Assembly (NCBI GenBank): GCA_937891325.1
Contig: CALAFU010000170.1
Location: forward strand, 1-49,213
Length of the DNA: 49,213 nucleotides
Origin: an uncultured Candidatus Melainabacteria bacterium
GTDB taxonomy: Bacteria; Cyanobacteriota; Vampirovibrionia; Gastranaerophilales; Gastranaerophilaceae
Direction: 5' to 3'
A model generated the notes under the pieces. It had not been told where the DNA came from, ran no database searches, and worked only from the letters and a program-made list of their open reading frames with translations. A program made the translations under genes and the position numbers. Positions 7,638 through 15,830 of the stretch are shown here, piece by piece. Each line of letters opens with the position of its first letter. Positions within the stretch are counted from its first letter, which is position 1.

Positions 7638-7808
7638 ATGAAAAAACAATTTCATAGATTACTTTTGACAAAACGTCAAATGGAACATCAAGCTAAAGCA
7701 TATGCTGAACAGTTTGGTGAAGATTATCAGGAAGCTTTTGACGAGATGATGGAAGCTTGTCGAAAGTATAACAAGTTTATTCTAGAAGGGAGTAAATATA
7801 ATGAATGA
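7638..7808 (+). CDS. small helical protein, 56 aa
   Basis: AGAAAGGAGTAAGACA gives a textbook ribosome binding site. The sequence is predicted almost wholly helical, with charged residues spaced for an amphipathic helix (QMEHQAKAYAEQFGEDYQEA). The stop overlaps the start of the next gene by eight bases. Function unknown. Confidence 0.7.
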   Translation: MKKQFHRLLLTKRQMEHQAKAYAEQFGEDYQEAFDEMMEACRKYNKFILEGSKYNE

Positions 7809-7971
7809 AGAAAGAATTTGGAGTCGTCTGAAACCGATTTCATATGTTGTCATGTTAATCGGTTTTGCCCCGGCAATTACAACAGCTTTTGGTGACACGT
7901 ATTTGACTTTTGTTGATTACGTGTCGGCGTTCAGTGGGTTCTTCGGGGCTTGCTTTATTAACGAATTGTAA
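7801..7971 (+). CDS. small membrane protein, 56 aa
   Basis: The ATG follows GAAGGGAGTAAATATA. Two hydrophobic stretches (about residues 14-29, YVVMLIGFAPAITTAF, and 38-53, VDYVSAFSGFFGACF) could be two short membrane helices with a tight turn. It overlaps its neighbour upstream. No family recognised. Confidence 0.7.
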   Translation: MNEERIWSRLKPISYVVMLIGFAPAITTAFGDTYLTFVDYVSAFSGFFGACFINEL

Positions 7972-7982
7972 AGGAGTTCATC

Positions 7983-8507
7983 ATGTCTGAATTGGAACAG
8001 TACAAAAATAAAAACGGTGACCTGACTGTAAAAGGGTCGTTGTTTCAAGCCAAAACAGATCTTCAAGAAGTCAGAAAAGACTTGTTGTTATGTCGAGGTA
8101 TAGGCGACATAGCGACCATATTTAAGGAACGTTTTACAGAAGCGAAGAAGCTTTTGTCAGAAATCGAAGAAGAGGTTGAGTTGTCATTACGTATAATAGA
8201 GTGGCAACAAAACCTCGAAAGCGAGCACTTTGTCCATATTGTAACGAGCCTTGGTGGTAACAGTGTGTCCGCTCGCGACAAATTGTTGCAAGACGAAGTG
8301 CTTAAACATTGCGAAAATATGAAAGGAAATGCATCAAAAATAGTGTGTTTCTTTAAAGATTTAGCAGCACATTCTGATATGGTGAGTGTGAAGTTGCAAG
8401 CAGAAGCCCTTGCGCTTATCATTGAAAGACAGTTGAAATATTTGGACACTGTCCGCAATGATAAAGAATTCGCACAAGAAGCTGTCGTGGAAATTGAATT
8501 CTGTTAA
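7983..8507 (+). CDS. hypothetical helical protein, 174 aa
   Basis: AAAGGAGTTCATC precedes the ATG. The product is predicted almost entirely helical with heptad-like Leu/Ile spacing (residues 20-80 and 110-165), suggesting a coiled coil or helical bundle. There is no enzyme motif and no signal peptide. It ends EIEFC, so it is not a tag carrier. Structural or adaptor roles are possible but unproven. Confidence 0.75.
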   Translation: MSELEQYKNKNGDLTVKGSLFQAKTDLQEVRKDLLLCRGIGDIATIFKERFTEAKKLLSEIEEEVELSLRIIEWQQNLESEHFVHIVTSLGGNSVSARDKLLQDEVLKHCENMKGNASKIVCFFKDLAAHSDMVSVKLQAEALALIIERQLKYLDTVRNDKEFAQEAVVEIEFC

Positions 8508-8522
8508 CAAAGGAGAACAAAC

Positions 8523-8672
8523 ATGGAACCTAAACATGTTTCGAAAGGTATGAATACCTATTTGGCGGAAATGTTCAACAAGTGGGAAAGTGAAAACACA
8601 CCTGCGTGGCAAAACAAAGACATTCGGAAAAGCATTCAGGAATGGCGCGCAAAACACCCTGAACTGAATTGA
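8523..8672 (+). CDS. small hypothetical protein, 49 aa
   Basis: A strong AAAGGAGAACAAAC leader sits directly upstream. The product is polar, with four Trp (KWESENTPAW, QEWRAKH) and Lys/Glu-rich helices. It sits 13 bases before the next gene in the same operon. No family recognised. Confidence 0.65.
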   Translation: MEPKHVSKGMNTYLAEMFNKWESENTPAWQNKDIRKSIQEWRAKHPELN

Positions 8673-8685
8673 AAGCGAGACAACA

Positions 8686-9387
8686 ATGGACGAAGAGAAA
8701 CAAAAGAGAGCGGTGTTTAATGCAAGCAGTATTTCTAAATACCTTAAAGCAAACGGAAAAATGCCGCTTGACATTGGGTTCAACCGTGAAGAGGTAACCG
8801 AAAAAGACGCCGAACTGATCAAAGGTTATACGTTTGACTCGATTACCTTGAACTATACACACATTGAAAAGTTGTCAATGTTGCCGAAAGCGAAGTTTTA
8901 CAAATTCAATCAAGCAATCATTGGTAAGTTTGATGACCTTGCATTGACAGACGATTACAAACGGTGTGTATGGTTTGATAATTGTCCGACGTTAATCCCA
9001 AACTTAAAGTTTCTTCACGATTGGGTCAATGTCGTGTTGATACGTGATACACCAATTTTGAAAGCTGACGGGCTGGAAGACTTGGTGTTGAAATACAACA
9101 GAGCAATCAATTATAAAAATTGGTTCGGGATTGATTGCTTAATCATTCAACCGGCAACGAAGTCTTTTATGAAATCCGCATTAGAGCATTTACCGAAAGA
9201 CATCGTTGTTGATTTGGGTAATCCTGAATATCCGTTCGAAGAAAGAGAATGGGATAAGCAGTACCCATTGCATCATAGATGCGACATTAAAGCAAGAGAT
9301 TGTGCGACGTTGAAAAAGAAATTCGAAGCACAATGTGAGCAAATAGCAAATGAAAACAAAGGAGAACGACTTTTAAGGGAGATCTAA
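8686..9387 (+). CDS. leucine-rich-like protein with C-terminal tag, 233 aa
   Basis: The middle of the protein (about residues 50-165) alternates short strands and loops with spaced Leu, Ile, Asn and Pro, like an irregular leucine-rich repeat. The C-terminal 40 residues are a charged helix with Cys. It ends NKGERLLREI, meeting Gly -8, Leu -4, Ile -1, although the rest of the protein does not resemble the small tag family. The ribosome binding site is weak (AAGCGAGACAAC). LRR assignment is by eye only. Confidence 0.7.
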   Translation: MDEEKQKRAVFNASSISKYLKANGKMPLDIGFNREEVTEKDAELIKGYTFDSITLNYTHIEKLSMLPKAKFYKFNQAIIGKFDDLALTDDYKRCVWFDNCPTLIPNLKFLHDWVNVVLIRDTPILKADGLEDLVLKYNRAINYKNWFGIDCLIIQPATKSFMKSALEHLPKDIVVDLGNPEYPFEEREWDKQYPLHHRCDIKARDCATLKKKFEAQCEQIANENKGERLLREI

Positions 9388-9558
9388 ATGACATTTGCGC
9401 TAATTATAGTGTTGTTATACCGTTACACTACATTGTCAGGTTTTATGGCAGCAATCTTAACGGTATTGTGTATTAAATTTCCACTGTCATTGGGTGTGTT
9501 GTTATTCTTAATGCTGTTACCCAAAGACGAACTTTTTGAGGAGAAAAAAGATGAGTAA
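9388..9558 (+). CDS. small membrane protein, 56 aa
   Basis: Two hydrophobic helices (about residues 2-12 and 17-46, GFMAAILTVLCIKF and SLGVLLFLMLL) and an acidic C-terminus (KDELFEEKKDE). The leader AAGGGAGATCTAA lies just upstream. The last eight bases overlap the next start. Function unknown. Confidence 0.65.
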   Translation: MTFALIIVLLYRYTTLSGFMAAILTVLCIKFPLSLGVLLFLMLLPKDELFEEKKDE

Positions 9559-9922
9559 AGTTGAAACGATCTACGAAGTTGTTACGAGCAGGGTTACGGG
9601 TGAAGAAAGGACGGTACCGACGTTTGTTCGTAAATTCAAATGTGGCTTTAAAGTCATGACGACGTATTACGAAATGTGGAAAGAAGCGATGACGGTCGTC
9701 TATTATAAAGACGTTCGTGTCAGCCGTATTCATTCCATGAAAGACGTCAATGAAGAACAGGCAAAAGCGTTCCTTGAAAATTTGCAGGATCTGGATTTGG
9801 CGGTTATCATTGCGACAGGAAATGTCAAACGCAAAAAGGAAGGTATTCGGACTGGAAACAAAAAACGTTCTGTCAACGCCTACCTTGACAATACAATTGG
9901 TCACAAGGCGTTTGGTAAATAA
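9551..9922 (+). CDS. hypothetical basic protein, 123 aa
   Basis: The ATG at 9551 follows GAGGAGAAAAAAG and is preferred over an earlier in-frame start at 9536. It has a beta-rich N-terminal half (VVTSRVTGEERTVPTFVRKF) and a basic C-terminal tail (GNVKRKKEGIRTGNKKRS), as in DNA- or RNA-contacting proteins. No specific family recognised. It is followed by a promoter/stem element. Confidence 0.7.
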   Translation: MSKVETIYEVVTSRVTGEERTVPTFVRKFKCGFKVMTTYYEMWKEAMTVVYYKDVRVSRIHSMKDVNEEQAKAFLENLQDLDLAVIIATGNVKRKKEGIRTGNKKRSVNAYLDNTIGHKAFGK

Positions 9923-9925
9923 TTG

Positions 9926-9969
9926 TTGACAACAGTGTGATGGTTGTGTAGTTTTATACAACCATCACA
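9926..9969 (+). promoter_or_regulatory. TTGACA box followed by a perfect 12-bp stem-loop
   Basis: TTGACA at 9926-9931 is followed by TGTGATGGTTGT (9936-9947) and ACAACCATCACA (9958-9969). No good -10 lies outside the hairpin; TAGTTT at 9949 is at 17 bases. It could be a promoter with an operator, or a 5' stabilising hairpin ahead of the ribosome binding site TTGGAGGG. A similar layout recurs at 11780. Confidence 0.45.
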
Positions 9970-9982
9970 ATTGGAGGGTACA

Positions 9983-11242
9983 ATGGAAAAAGAAAAAACT
10001 GTTAAGGTTAAGTCAATTCACGCAGAGGAAGAAATTGTCGATGAATTTGACATGACCGAGATTGCGAAGAATATGGGGTGTTACACCCCGGCACCTAAAC
10101 AACAAAAACAGTGTCTTGATGCAAATGATGTTCAAGGCATTGTTGACGGTGTTCTTGATGAAATGGACGGTGAAGACTTGACGGGTTTGACTGACGAAGA
10201 AGTCAGAAAAGAGTTCGATGAGCGCGTCGCCAAAAAACGTCAAGAAGAACAGAAGAAGCTGAACGAAGAAAACGGTCACATTAAAGCAAAAGCACCGAAA
10301 GGTGACAATCGATATTTGGCAAGTGATGATGTAGAAATCAATGCATTGCGTACTGCCAAATTGAAAGGTAAAGATCTTCATTGTTTGAAGATTGAACGTG
10401 ATTGCCCTCGCAATATTGTTTTGGATACGTTGCGGGCGATGTGTCTCGAAGTAGAAGCTATTACGAAATGTAAAAAGGTTTCTGACTTCAGCGAATTTCC
10501 GTGTTTCCTTTCTGTTAAGGATTGGAACAACGACATTCAAGAACTTTCCGATGATGAATATTGGGAAATTGACTTGAAAGAACCGTATGATTTAACGGAG
10601 GAAACGAAAGGGCAGATTGATGACGATTTGTATCCGTTAATCAATCAAGCAGTTCATTGTTTTTCATTTTATCGTAAAAAATCAAATTTCACTGAAGAAG
10701 ATGGAATTTGGTTGGAAAAAAGTGAAGACGGTGAATGGCAACCGACTTTTACATATGCCGCGAGTGTAAATAAAGCTATCCGTGAAGTTATGCCTGAAAA
10801 TGTTGACAAACTCTTCGGGTTTAACATAATGAATATGTTTTCCAAGAAGTCGATGGAAGCGATGAAGAAACGTGAAGCGACTTTCAATGAAGGCGAACGG
10901 AAAACTGTCGATAGCTTTATCAAAAGCTTGCAGAAACATTTAAGCAATGTAAAACCGGAAGACTTGATTAAAGATGTCAAGAAAAGTCTTTGCGATGTTC
11001 CTAAAATCATTTGGAACACTGTTGGTCTTGACATCGATGAAGACGAACGGCATCAGATGATGTTCATTGCATATATGATGAACAAATGTTCTGAAACGTT
11101 TGCAAACATGGAAATCACTAAATTGGTTAAAACCAAAAGTGGTGATAAAGATGTTGATGAAGGGTTTAAAGCATTCTTTGAAACCTTTAACATTGGTAAA
11201 ATGGTGAAGAAGGCAAACAAGAATGATCAGAATAAAATTTAA
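9983..11242 (+). CDS. hypothetical protein upstream of the MoxR/VWA pair, 419 aa
   Basis: The ATG at 9983 has the leader TTGGAGGGTACA. The protein is acidic and helical; residues 60-110 form a charged coiled-coil-like stretch, and the C-terminal 150 residues are helical with Lys/Glu. I see no catalytic motif. Its place three genes before the MoxR ATPase, in the same orientation and base composition, suggests it may belong to that complex as substrate or adaptor (inference). Its last 20 bases overlap the next small gene. Confidence 0.75.
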   Translation: MEKEKTVKVKSIHAEEEIVDEFDMTEIAKNMGCYTPAPKQQKQCLDANDVQGIVDGVLDEMDGEDLTGLTDEEVRKEFDERVAKKRQEEQKKLNEENGHIKAKAPKGDNRYLASDDVEINALRTAKLKGKDLHCLKIERDCPRNIVLDTLRAMCLEVEAITKCKKVSDFSEFPCFLSVKDWNNDIQELSDDEYWEIDLKEPYDLTEETKGQIDDDLYPLINQAVHCFSFYRKKSNFTEEDGIWLEKSEDGEWQPTFTYAASVNKAIREVMPENVDKLFGFNIMNMFSKKSMEAMKKREATFNEGERKTVDSFIKSLQKHLSNVKPEDLIKDVKKSLCDVPKIIWNTVGLDIDEDERHQMMFIAYMMNKCSETFANMEITKLVKTKSGDKDVDEGFKAFFETFNIGKMVKKANKNDQNKI

Positions 11243-11378
11243 ACCTAAAAACATCATCTACCGTATCTTTGTAGACGACCCTGATATGGCAGTCAAGGTC
11301 GCCTACACTGTTTTGGAATGTCGAAAAGATGACATTCAAGTTTTAACATTCAAAAAGAAAGGTACTGATTACGACTGA
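11223..11378 (+). CDS. small basic protein, 51 aa
   Basis: Begins inside the end of the 9983 gene and stops 24 bases before the next. The product (MIRIKFKPKNIIYRIFVDD...) is predicted alpha/beta with a Lys-rich tail ending KKKGTDYD. It has no clear ribosome binding site of its own, so it would depend on coupling. Supported by compactness and strand agreement. Confidence 0.5.
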   Translation: MIRIKFKPKNIIYRIFVDDPDMAVKVAYTVLECRKDDIQVLTFKKKGTDYD

Positions 11379-11402
11379 CCTTTCTTTGAAAGGAAGAGTA
11401 AA

Positions 11403-11768
11403 ATGAAAGCTGAAACAAAACTTCTCAAACTCGTTGAGAAAGTCAACGAAGCAAAAGAAAACAAACGGAAAGCTGAAGATGACATTAAGAAAGCTGAAGA
11501 AGCTATCATTCGAATTATGGGTGATGTTCCGAAGACTTCCGTTGAAAAGAATGGTGTCGCCTATACGATCACTATTGGTGACAATGTTCGTTATGCTTTG
11601 GTTGAAGAAGGAAAACGGAAAATGATTAACGATGTTCCGTTTGAATCAAATCTTTGGAAGAAGACGCCTGATATCGGTGAATGTCTGAACAATGAAGAAA
11701 TGAAAGGTTTCGTGATTCAGAAAGAATTCACACCGAAAGTGATTATCAAGTCTTCGAAAGTCAACTAG
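11403..11768 (+). CDS. coiled-coil protein, 121 aa
   Basis: Residues 1-38 are a highly charged coiled coil (KLVEKVNEAKENKRKAEDDI), followed by a beta-rich domain (VAYTITIGDNVRYALV). The leader GAAAGGAAGAGTAAA is strong. It directly precedes the MoxR gene. A similar layout (short coiled coil then small beta domain) is seen in phage proteins of unknown role; no function is assigned. Confidence 0.75.
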   Translation: MKAETKLLKLVEKVNEAKENKRKAEDDIKKAEEAIIRIMGDVPKTSVEKNGVAYTITIGDNVRYALVEEGKRKMINDVPFESNLWKKTPDIGECLNNEEMKGFVIQKEFTPKVIIKSSKVN

Positions 11769-11779
11769 AAATAAATCTG

Positions 11780-11826
11780 TTGACAAACACCTGAAAACCG
11801 TATAGATATGATATCTATACGGTTTT
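11780..11826 (+). promoter_or_regulatory. TTGACA box followed by a long palindrome
   Basis: TTGACA at 11780-11785, then AAAACCGTATAGATAT (11794-11809) and its complement at 11811-11826. The palindrome covers any -10 box (TAGATA at 11803, spacing 17) and ends in TTTT. It may be an operator-controlled promoter for the MoxR operon, or a terminator after the 11403 gene. Confidence 0.5.
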
Positions 11827-11860
11827 GTTATGCAACCCAATTATTGTAGGAGTAAAAACT

Positions 11861-13168
11861 ATGGGTATGTCTTTTAAAGAATCGTTGAAAGCTATCGACA
11901 CAATTCGTGCTTGCACTATTAACAATGGTGCTTCGATTGTTCCGTTGCTTTTAGGTGAAACTGGTATCGGCAAAACCGAACTGGTTCGTGAATACTGCCA
12001 AGAAAACGGTCTGACGTTGATTACAATTCATGTATCGCAGATTGAACCGTCTGACTTGACTGGTTTGTTCAAAATCAACCGTTACGGCAAGACGGACAAC
12101 TGTTCCCCTTCGTGGTTGCCGTGGTTGTCTGAAGCTGAATTCGAAGCAATCAAGAAGAGTGGTGCGATTGAGGTTGAGGAACTGAACGTCTTGAAAGACG
12201 GTGTTATCAACCCGAATGGTGGCATCGTCTTTCTTGATGAAGTCAATCGTGGTCACGAAGATATTCGACAGTCGTTGTATCAGTTGATTAACGAACGTCG
12301 TATGCATACGTTTACCTTGCCGAACAATTATACGATTGTTGCGGCAGCGAACCCGTCAAACGGTTATGAAACGTATGATTTTGATAGAGCGTTGGTCAAC
12401 CGTTTTGCATGGATTGATTTTCAACCGCAAGCGAAAGAGTCTGTCGAATACTTGTCTGATAAATATTCGACATCGCCTGTCGTTCAGTGGTTGAAACACA
12501 ATGACGAAATGATCGAACTGTATGCTGTTGATAAGCACGGCAATGCAGTATCGAATGATATGGACGATCAGAAAACAATGTCGCCTCGTATCATTGAGCA
12601 AGGTATTATCTTGCTGGAAGAAATGCATCGTCGTCATTATCCGCAGAAACTGAAAAATCAGATTTTGCGTTCGATTTGGAAGAAAGATGCGGTTGAAGCG
12701 TATTTGTCTTTCGATGAAGAAGCTGAAAATGCTATTGAATTGAAAGACATCTTTACCGGAAATTGGCACACACCTGTCAAGAAGTATGTTGAACAACAGA
12801 AACTTGATTTGTTGTCGGTCATTGTTTCTCGTATGGCACGGTTCTTCGTTGACTATGAGTTTGCGACACCACGTACCAATGAAGAAACAAAAATGGTGGA
12901 AAACGTTGTCGAATTCTACCACAATGTTCCAGAAGAGTTGTGTGTGACGTTCTTGTCGTCTTGCACTAATAAATACTTTGAACTGAAAGACGGTCGCAAG
13001 TATTTTGGTAAAAATTGCAAGGACGGGAAGTTGATTGTCAACGAACATCATCTGTGCATGCAACCTGAATTTCGTGGCGGCAAAACTGAATACGCCAAGA
13101 ATGAAATTGGTTCGGTTTTGAAGAGTGCCAAGAATTTGGGTGTTCTGGCGAACGGAAGCAAAAAGTAA
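11861..13168 (+). CDS. MoxR-type AAA+ ATPase, 435 aa
   Basis: Walker A is GETGIGKT (residues 32-39); Walker B is IVFLDEVNRG (about 120-130); and a sensor-1 region with Asn lies in AAANPSNGYETYDFDRALVNRF (split here: AAANPSNGY then FDRALVNRF, which also carries the arginine finger). This is the MoxR/CbbQ branch of AAA+ ATPases, which act as chaperones on VWA-domain partners. The very next gene is such a partner, as is usual for the family. Start at 11861 after GTAGGAGTAAAAACT. Target unknown; cytoplasmic remodelling of a phage or host complex is the likely role. Confidence 0.9.
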   Translation: MGMSFKESLKAIDTIRACTINNGASIVPLLLGETGIGKTELVREYCQENGLTLITIHVSQIEPSDLTGLFKINRYGKTDNCSPSWLPWLSEAEFEAIKKSGAIEVEELNVLKDGVINPNGGIVFLDEVNRGHEDIRQSLYQLINERRMHTFTLPNNYTIVAAANPSNGYETYDFDRALVNRFAWIDFQPQAKESVEYLSDKYSTSPVVQWLKHNDEMIELYAVDKHGNAVSNDMDDQKTMSPRIIEQGIILLEEMHRRHYPQKLKNQILRSIWKKDAVEAYLSFDEEAENAIELKDIFTGNWHTPVKKYVEQQKLDLLSVIVSRMARFFVDYEFATPRTNEETKMVENVVEFYHNVPEELCVTFLSSCTNKYFELKDGRKYFGKNCKDGKLIVNEHHLCMQPEFRGGKTEYAKNEIGSVLKSAKNLGVLANGSKK

Positions 13169-13178
13169 ATCAAGATGC

Positions 13179-13202
13179 ACGGGGGTTGAAACATACCCCC
13201 GT
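13179..13202 (+). terminator. GC-rich stem-loop between MoxR and VWA genes
   Basis: ACGGGGG (13179-13185) pairs with CCCCCGT (13196-13202). No T-run follows. It may attenuate transcription or stabilise mRNA, setting the ratio of the two partner proteins. Confidence 0.45.
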
Positions 13203-13229
13203 CATTAACTTTAATTAAAGGAGTGTACA

Positions 13230-14522
13230 ATGACAACACATACCATTGACGAATTGATTGCCGCTACATTTTCCGCAGTGGATATGGACGGTAAAACAAA
13301 TTCGTATTATGCGCTTGTTTTGAGCAAATGCAAGAAATACGCAAGTAAAGAAGTTCCGACAATGGGTGTTGCGTTTGATCAGCGTGGCAAACTGGTTTTG
13401 TTGTGGAATCCTGATTTTCTTCGAAGATTAACTGACGGTGAAGCGATTGCCGTCTTAAAACATGAAGCAATGCATATCTTCTTTAAGCATCTTGCACGGT
13501 TTCAGACGAAGAAAAATCATACGCGGGTTAACATCGCAACCGATATGGCTATCAATCAATATTTGAGAGGATTGCCGGAAGGTTGTCAATTACCTGAAAC
13601 ATACAAACTTCCGAGAGGTTTGTCAGCTGATGCGTATCTGAAAGCATTGGAAGAACAAAACATTGCTGATGATAAGAAGATGTCTTGTGGTGGCATGGGT
13701 CAAGGTAACGGTGATCAATCACAAAAAGGTAGTGGTAACGATCAAGGTGAAGATGGTCAAGGCGGAGATCAAGACGGAAGCAGTGCCGGAACTGACAATC
13801 ACGAAACATGGGACAAAGTCGTTGATGACAATGGCAAAATCATTGGCGATACTGAAAGCGAGGGGGTTGATACACAATCAACACTGGATAGGATTTCACG
13901 TGCAGTTGCTCAACGAATGAAAGAACAAGGTGATACACCCGCATGGGCAACGGCGGTTGTTGAAAATATGGACAAAAAATCAACACACAACTGGAAAAAC
14001 GAATTGCGTGTGTTGGTTAATTCTGTATTATCAACAGACAAACGACGGTCACAGAAACATATTGATAGACGTTTGGCTTGCATTACTGATGAATTTCTTT
14101 TCCCCGGTAAAAAGAAAGATAGAAAACCGTCAGTCTTGCTGGTTCGTGATACGTCAGGATCAATGTTTTGTGCGGAGACACAGGCAGCAGTTCTGACAGA
14201 AATGGTTGCAATCAGTCGTCGTGCTGAAGTTTTGGTATGCGATTGTGATACAGTCATCCATCAAGTATATAAAGTTCGTAAACCTTCGGACTTTAAAGAA
14301 TACAAAGGTGGTGGCGGAACATCGTTTGTTGAACCTTTTGCAGAAGCTAAAAAGCGTAATGTCGATGCAGTTATCTACTTGACAGACTTGTACGGTGAAT
14401 TTCCTGATCCGAGAAATATCGGAAAGTATGCGAGAAACACTGTATGGGTAACGGTAGAAAGGGATGCTGATAGAAGTGACCCGCCGTTTGGCAAGGTTGT
14501 TCGCATTCAAGATGAACAATAA
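13230..14522 (+). CDS. DUF2201-like putative metallopeptidase with VWA domain, 430 aa
   Basis: The N-terminal part holds HEAMH (residues 78-82) with a further His at 87, as in the DUF2201 metallopeptidase-like domain. A Gly/Gln/Asp-rich linker spans about 145-190 (GMGQGNGDQSQKGSGNDQGE). The C-terminal VWA-like domain has the MIDAS start DTSGSM (about 307-312). This domain pair travels with MoxR ATPases, which agrees with the upstream gene. Leader AAAGGAGTGTACA. Probably the adaptor or effector of the ATPase; peptidase activity is not certain. Confidence 0.85.
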   Translation: MTTHTIDELIAATFSAVDMDGKTNSYYALVLSKCKKYASKEVPTMGVAFDQRGKLVLLWNPDFLRRLTDGEAIAVLKHEAMHIFFKHLARFQTKKNHTRVNIATDMAINQYLRGLPEGCQLPETYKLPRGLSADAYLKALEEQNIADDKKMSCGGMGQGNGDQSQKGSGNDQGEDGQGGDQDGSSAGTDNHETWDKVVDDNGKIIGDTESEGVDTQSTLDRISRAVAQRMKEQGDTPAWATAVVENMDKKSTHNWKNELRVLVNSVLSTDKRRSQKHIDRRLACITDEFLFPGKKKDRKPSVLLVRDTSGSMFCAETQAAVLTEMVAISRRAEVLVCDCDTVIHQVYKVRKPSDFKEYKGGGGTSFVEPFAEAKKRNVDAVIYLTDLYGEFPDPRNIGKYARNTVWVTVERDADRSDPPFGKVVRIQDEQ

Positions 14523-14528
14523 ACAATA

Positions 14529-14562
14529 AAGGAGGGGGTGATAAATCCCTTCCTTCTTTTTT
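14529..14562 (+). terminator. intrinsic terminator after the VWA gene
   Basis: AAGGAGGGGG (14529-14538) pairs with TCCCTTCCTT (14546-14555), including two G-T pairs, followed by CTTTTTT. The next gene has its own AAGGAG just after the T-run. Confidence 0.65.
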
Positions 14563-14577
14563 AAGGAGATTAAAACA

Positions 14578-15117
14578 ATGACGGAAAATGCGGAAAATGT
14601 TGAAAACGAAGTCAAACCTATTGTAGGTCATTGCTTAATCAATGGGTTTAGTTATGCATTACCTATCAATGAACATATCATTATCGAAAGGTGCGCTCGT
14701 GACGAAAAGTACATCAATGAAAGAATGGCTGAATGTGAACCCGCCGAAAACCCCGCAAAGATAGTCGTCGGGTTAAGTCAATTCTTTAACACTGATAAAC
14801 GAACGCAATTGTTTAGCATAGAGGATCCTGAAGATAACAGCAAGAAAATCTTAATCATTCGATTGAATGGTGATTTTGCTGTTTTCGTTTATCCTGATTT
14901 TGAATGTACAGTTGCAGGTAATGCTTCAATGAAATCCAAATACAATTCATTTGTATTTGATAAATACCTGAAATATGGCGCGGGGCGCAAGGGTGAAAAG
15001 TTTACAGTCACACTTAAAAAGAGTGACAGGTTTTACGGCACTATCAAAGAATACTTCACACAGTATGGGTGTTGTTTTGATATGAATGTTGGAGAGTTTC
15101 TTATGGAGATGCTTTAA
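14578..15117 (+). CDS. hypothetical protein with C-terminal tag-like end, 179 aa
   Basis: Soluble protein with an acidic N-terminus, a beta-rich middle (KILIIRLNGDFAVFVYPDF) and a basic segment around 140. It ends NVGEFLMEML, with Gly -8, Met -4 and Leu -1, a looser match to the tag. Leader TTAAGGAGATTAAAACA. No family recognised. Confidence 0.75.
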   Translation: MTENAENVENEVKPIVGHCLINGFSYALPINEHIIIERCARDEKYINERMAECEPAENPAKIVVGLSQFFNTDKRTQLFSIEDPEDNSKKILIIRLNGDFAVFVYPDFECTVAGNASMKSKYNSFVFDKYLKYGAGRKGEKFTVTLKKSDRFYGTIKEYFTQYGCCFDMNVGEFLMEML

Positions 15118-15128
15118 CGGAGGTCGCA

Positions 15129-15818
15129 ATGTTAACAGAAGAACAAATTAAAAAGTTTGATGGCTTGCAAGCATATGTGTCGTGTGAATGCGATTATGAG
15201 CAAGCACAATTCGACTTTGAGGATTTGGTTGAGAAAGTCGACAATAATTGTTACATCCTTAAATCCTCATCTTATATATTCGATGGTGATGATTTTTACT
15301 TGCAAGATATTGTAGATATACCCAAGCTTGCAAGAGAGTCGTATTCAACCTTGCGTGATATCTTTTTAGTTGCAACTGGTTGTGAAATGACAAAAGAGGA
15401 TTACAACAGTGATTTTTCTGGTACATTTCAAGACCTTTTAAATCAGTTGCGATTCACCCAAGAATCAATCGAAGCATTGCAACCGTATTTCAAGATACCT
15501 GTGGAATGCTACGAAACGAAAGGTTGTGGTCAAGGTGATTATGCATTTGTCCTTTTGTTTGACGACGATGTAAGTGACAAAAAACGAAATGCAGAGATGC
15601 ATAAATCTATTAACCATTTGTTTTGGGACGCGCCAATCTTTTGCCGATTGGTATTTGGTGACGGCACAGATTTTGTTGCGGAAGTTGAGGACAGATATGA
15701 ATACGATAAAGATACATATTGGAAAAACTTCATTGAACAACTTGCATCTGAAATACCTGATGTAGAAGCTTTCGGAGAGTATCTTTTAGATTTGATGCCT
15801 GATGAACCGTCGAGTTGA
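15129..15818 (+). CDS. hypothetical acidic protein, 229 aa
   Basis: ACGGAGGTCGCA gives a strong ribosome binding site. The protein is rich in Asp and Glu (FDGDDFYLQDIVDI, DEPSS at the end) with mixed alpha/beta predictions and several Cys in the first 50 residues. High negative charge could mimic nucleic acid, but this is only a thought. It ends PDEPSS, so no tag, unlike both neighbours. Confidence 0.75.
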   Translation: MLTEEQIKKFDGLQAYVSCECDYEQAQFDFEDLVEKVDNNCYILKSSSYIFDGDDFYLQDIVDIPKLARESYSTLRDIFLVATGCEMTKEDYNSDFSGTFQDLLNQLRFTQESIEALQPYFKIPVECYETKGCGQGDYAFVLLFDDDVSDKKRNAEMHKSINHLFWDAPIFCRLVFGDGTDFVAEVEDRYEYDKDTYWKNFIEQLASEIPDVEAFGEYLLDLMPDEPSS

Positions 15819-15830
15819 GGAGTAAAGACA

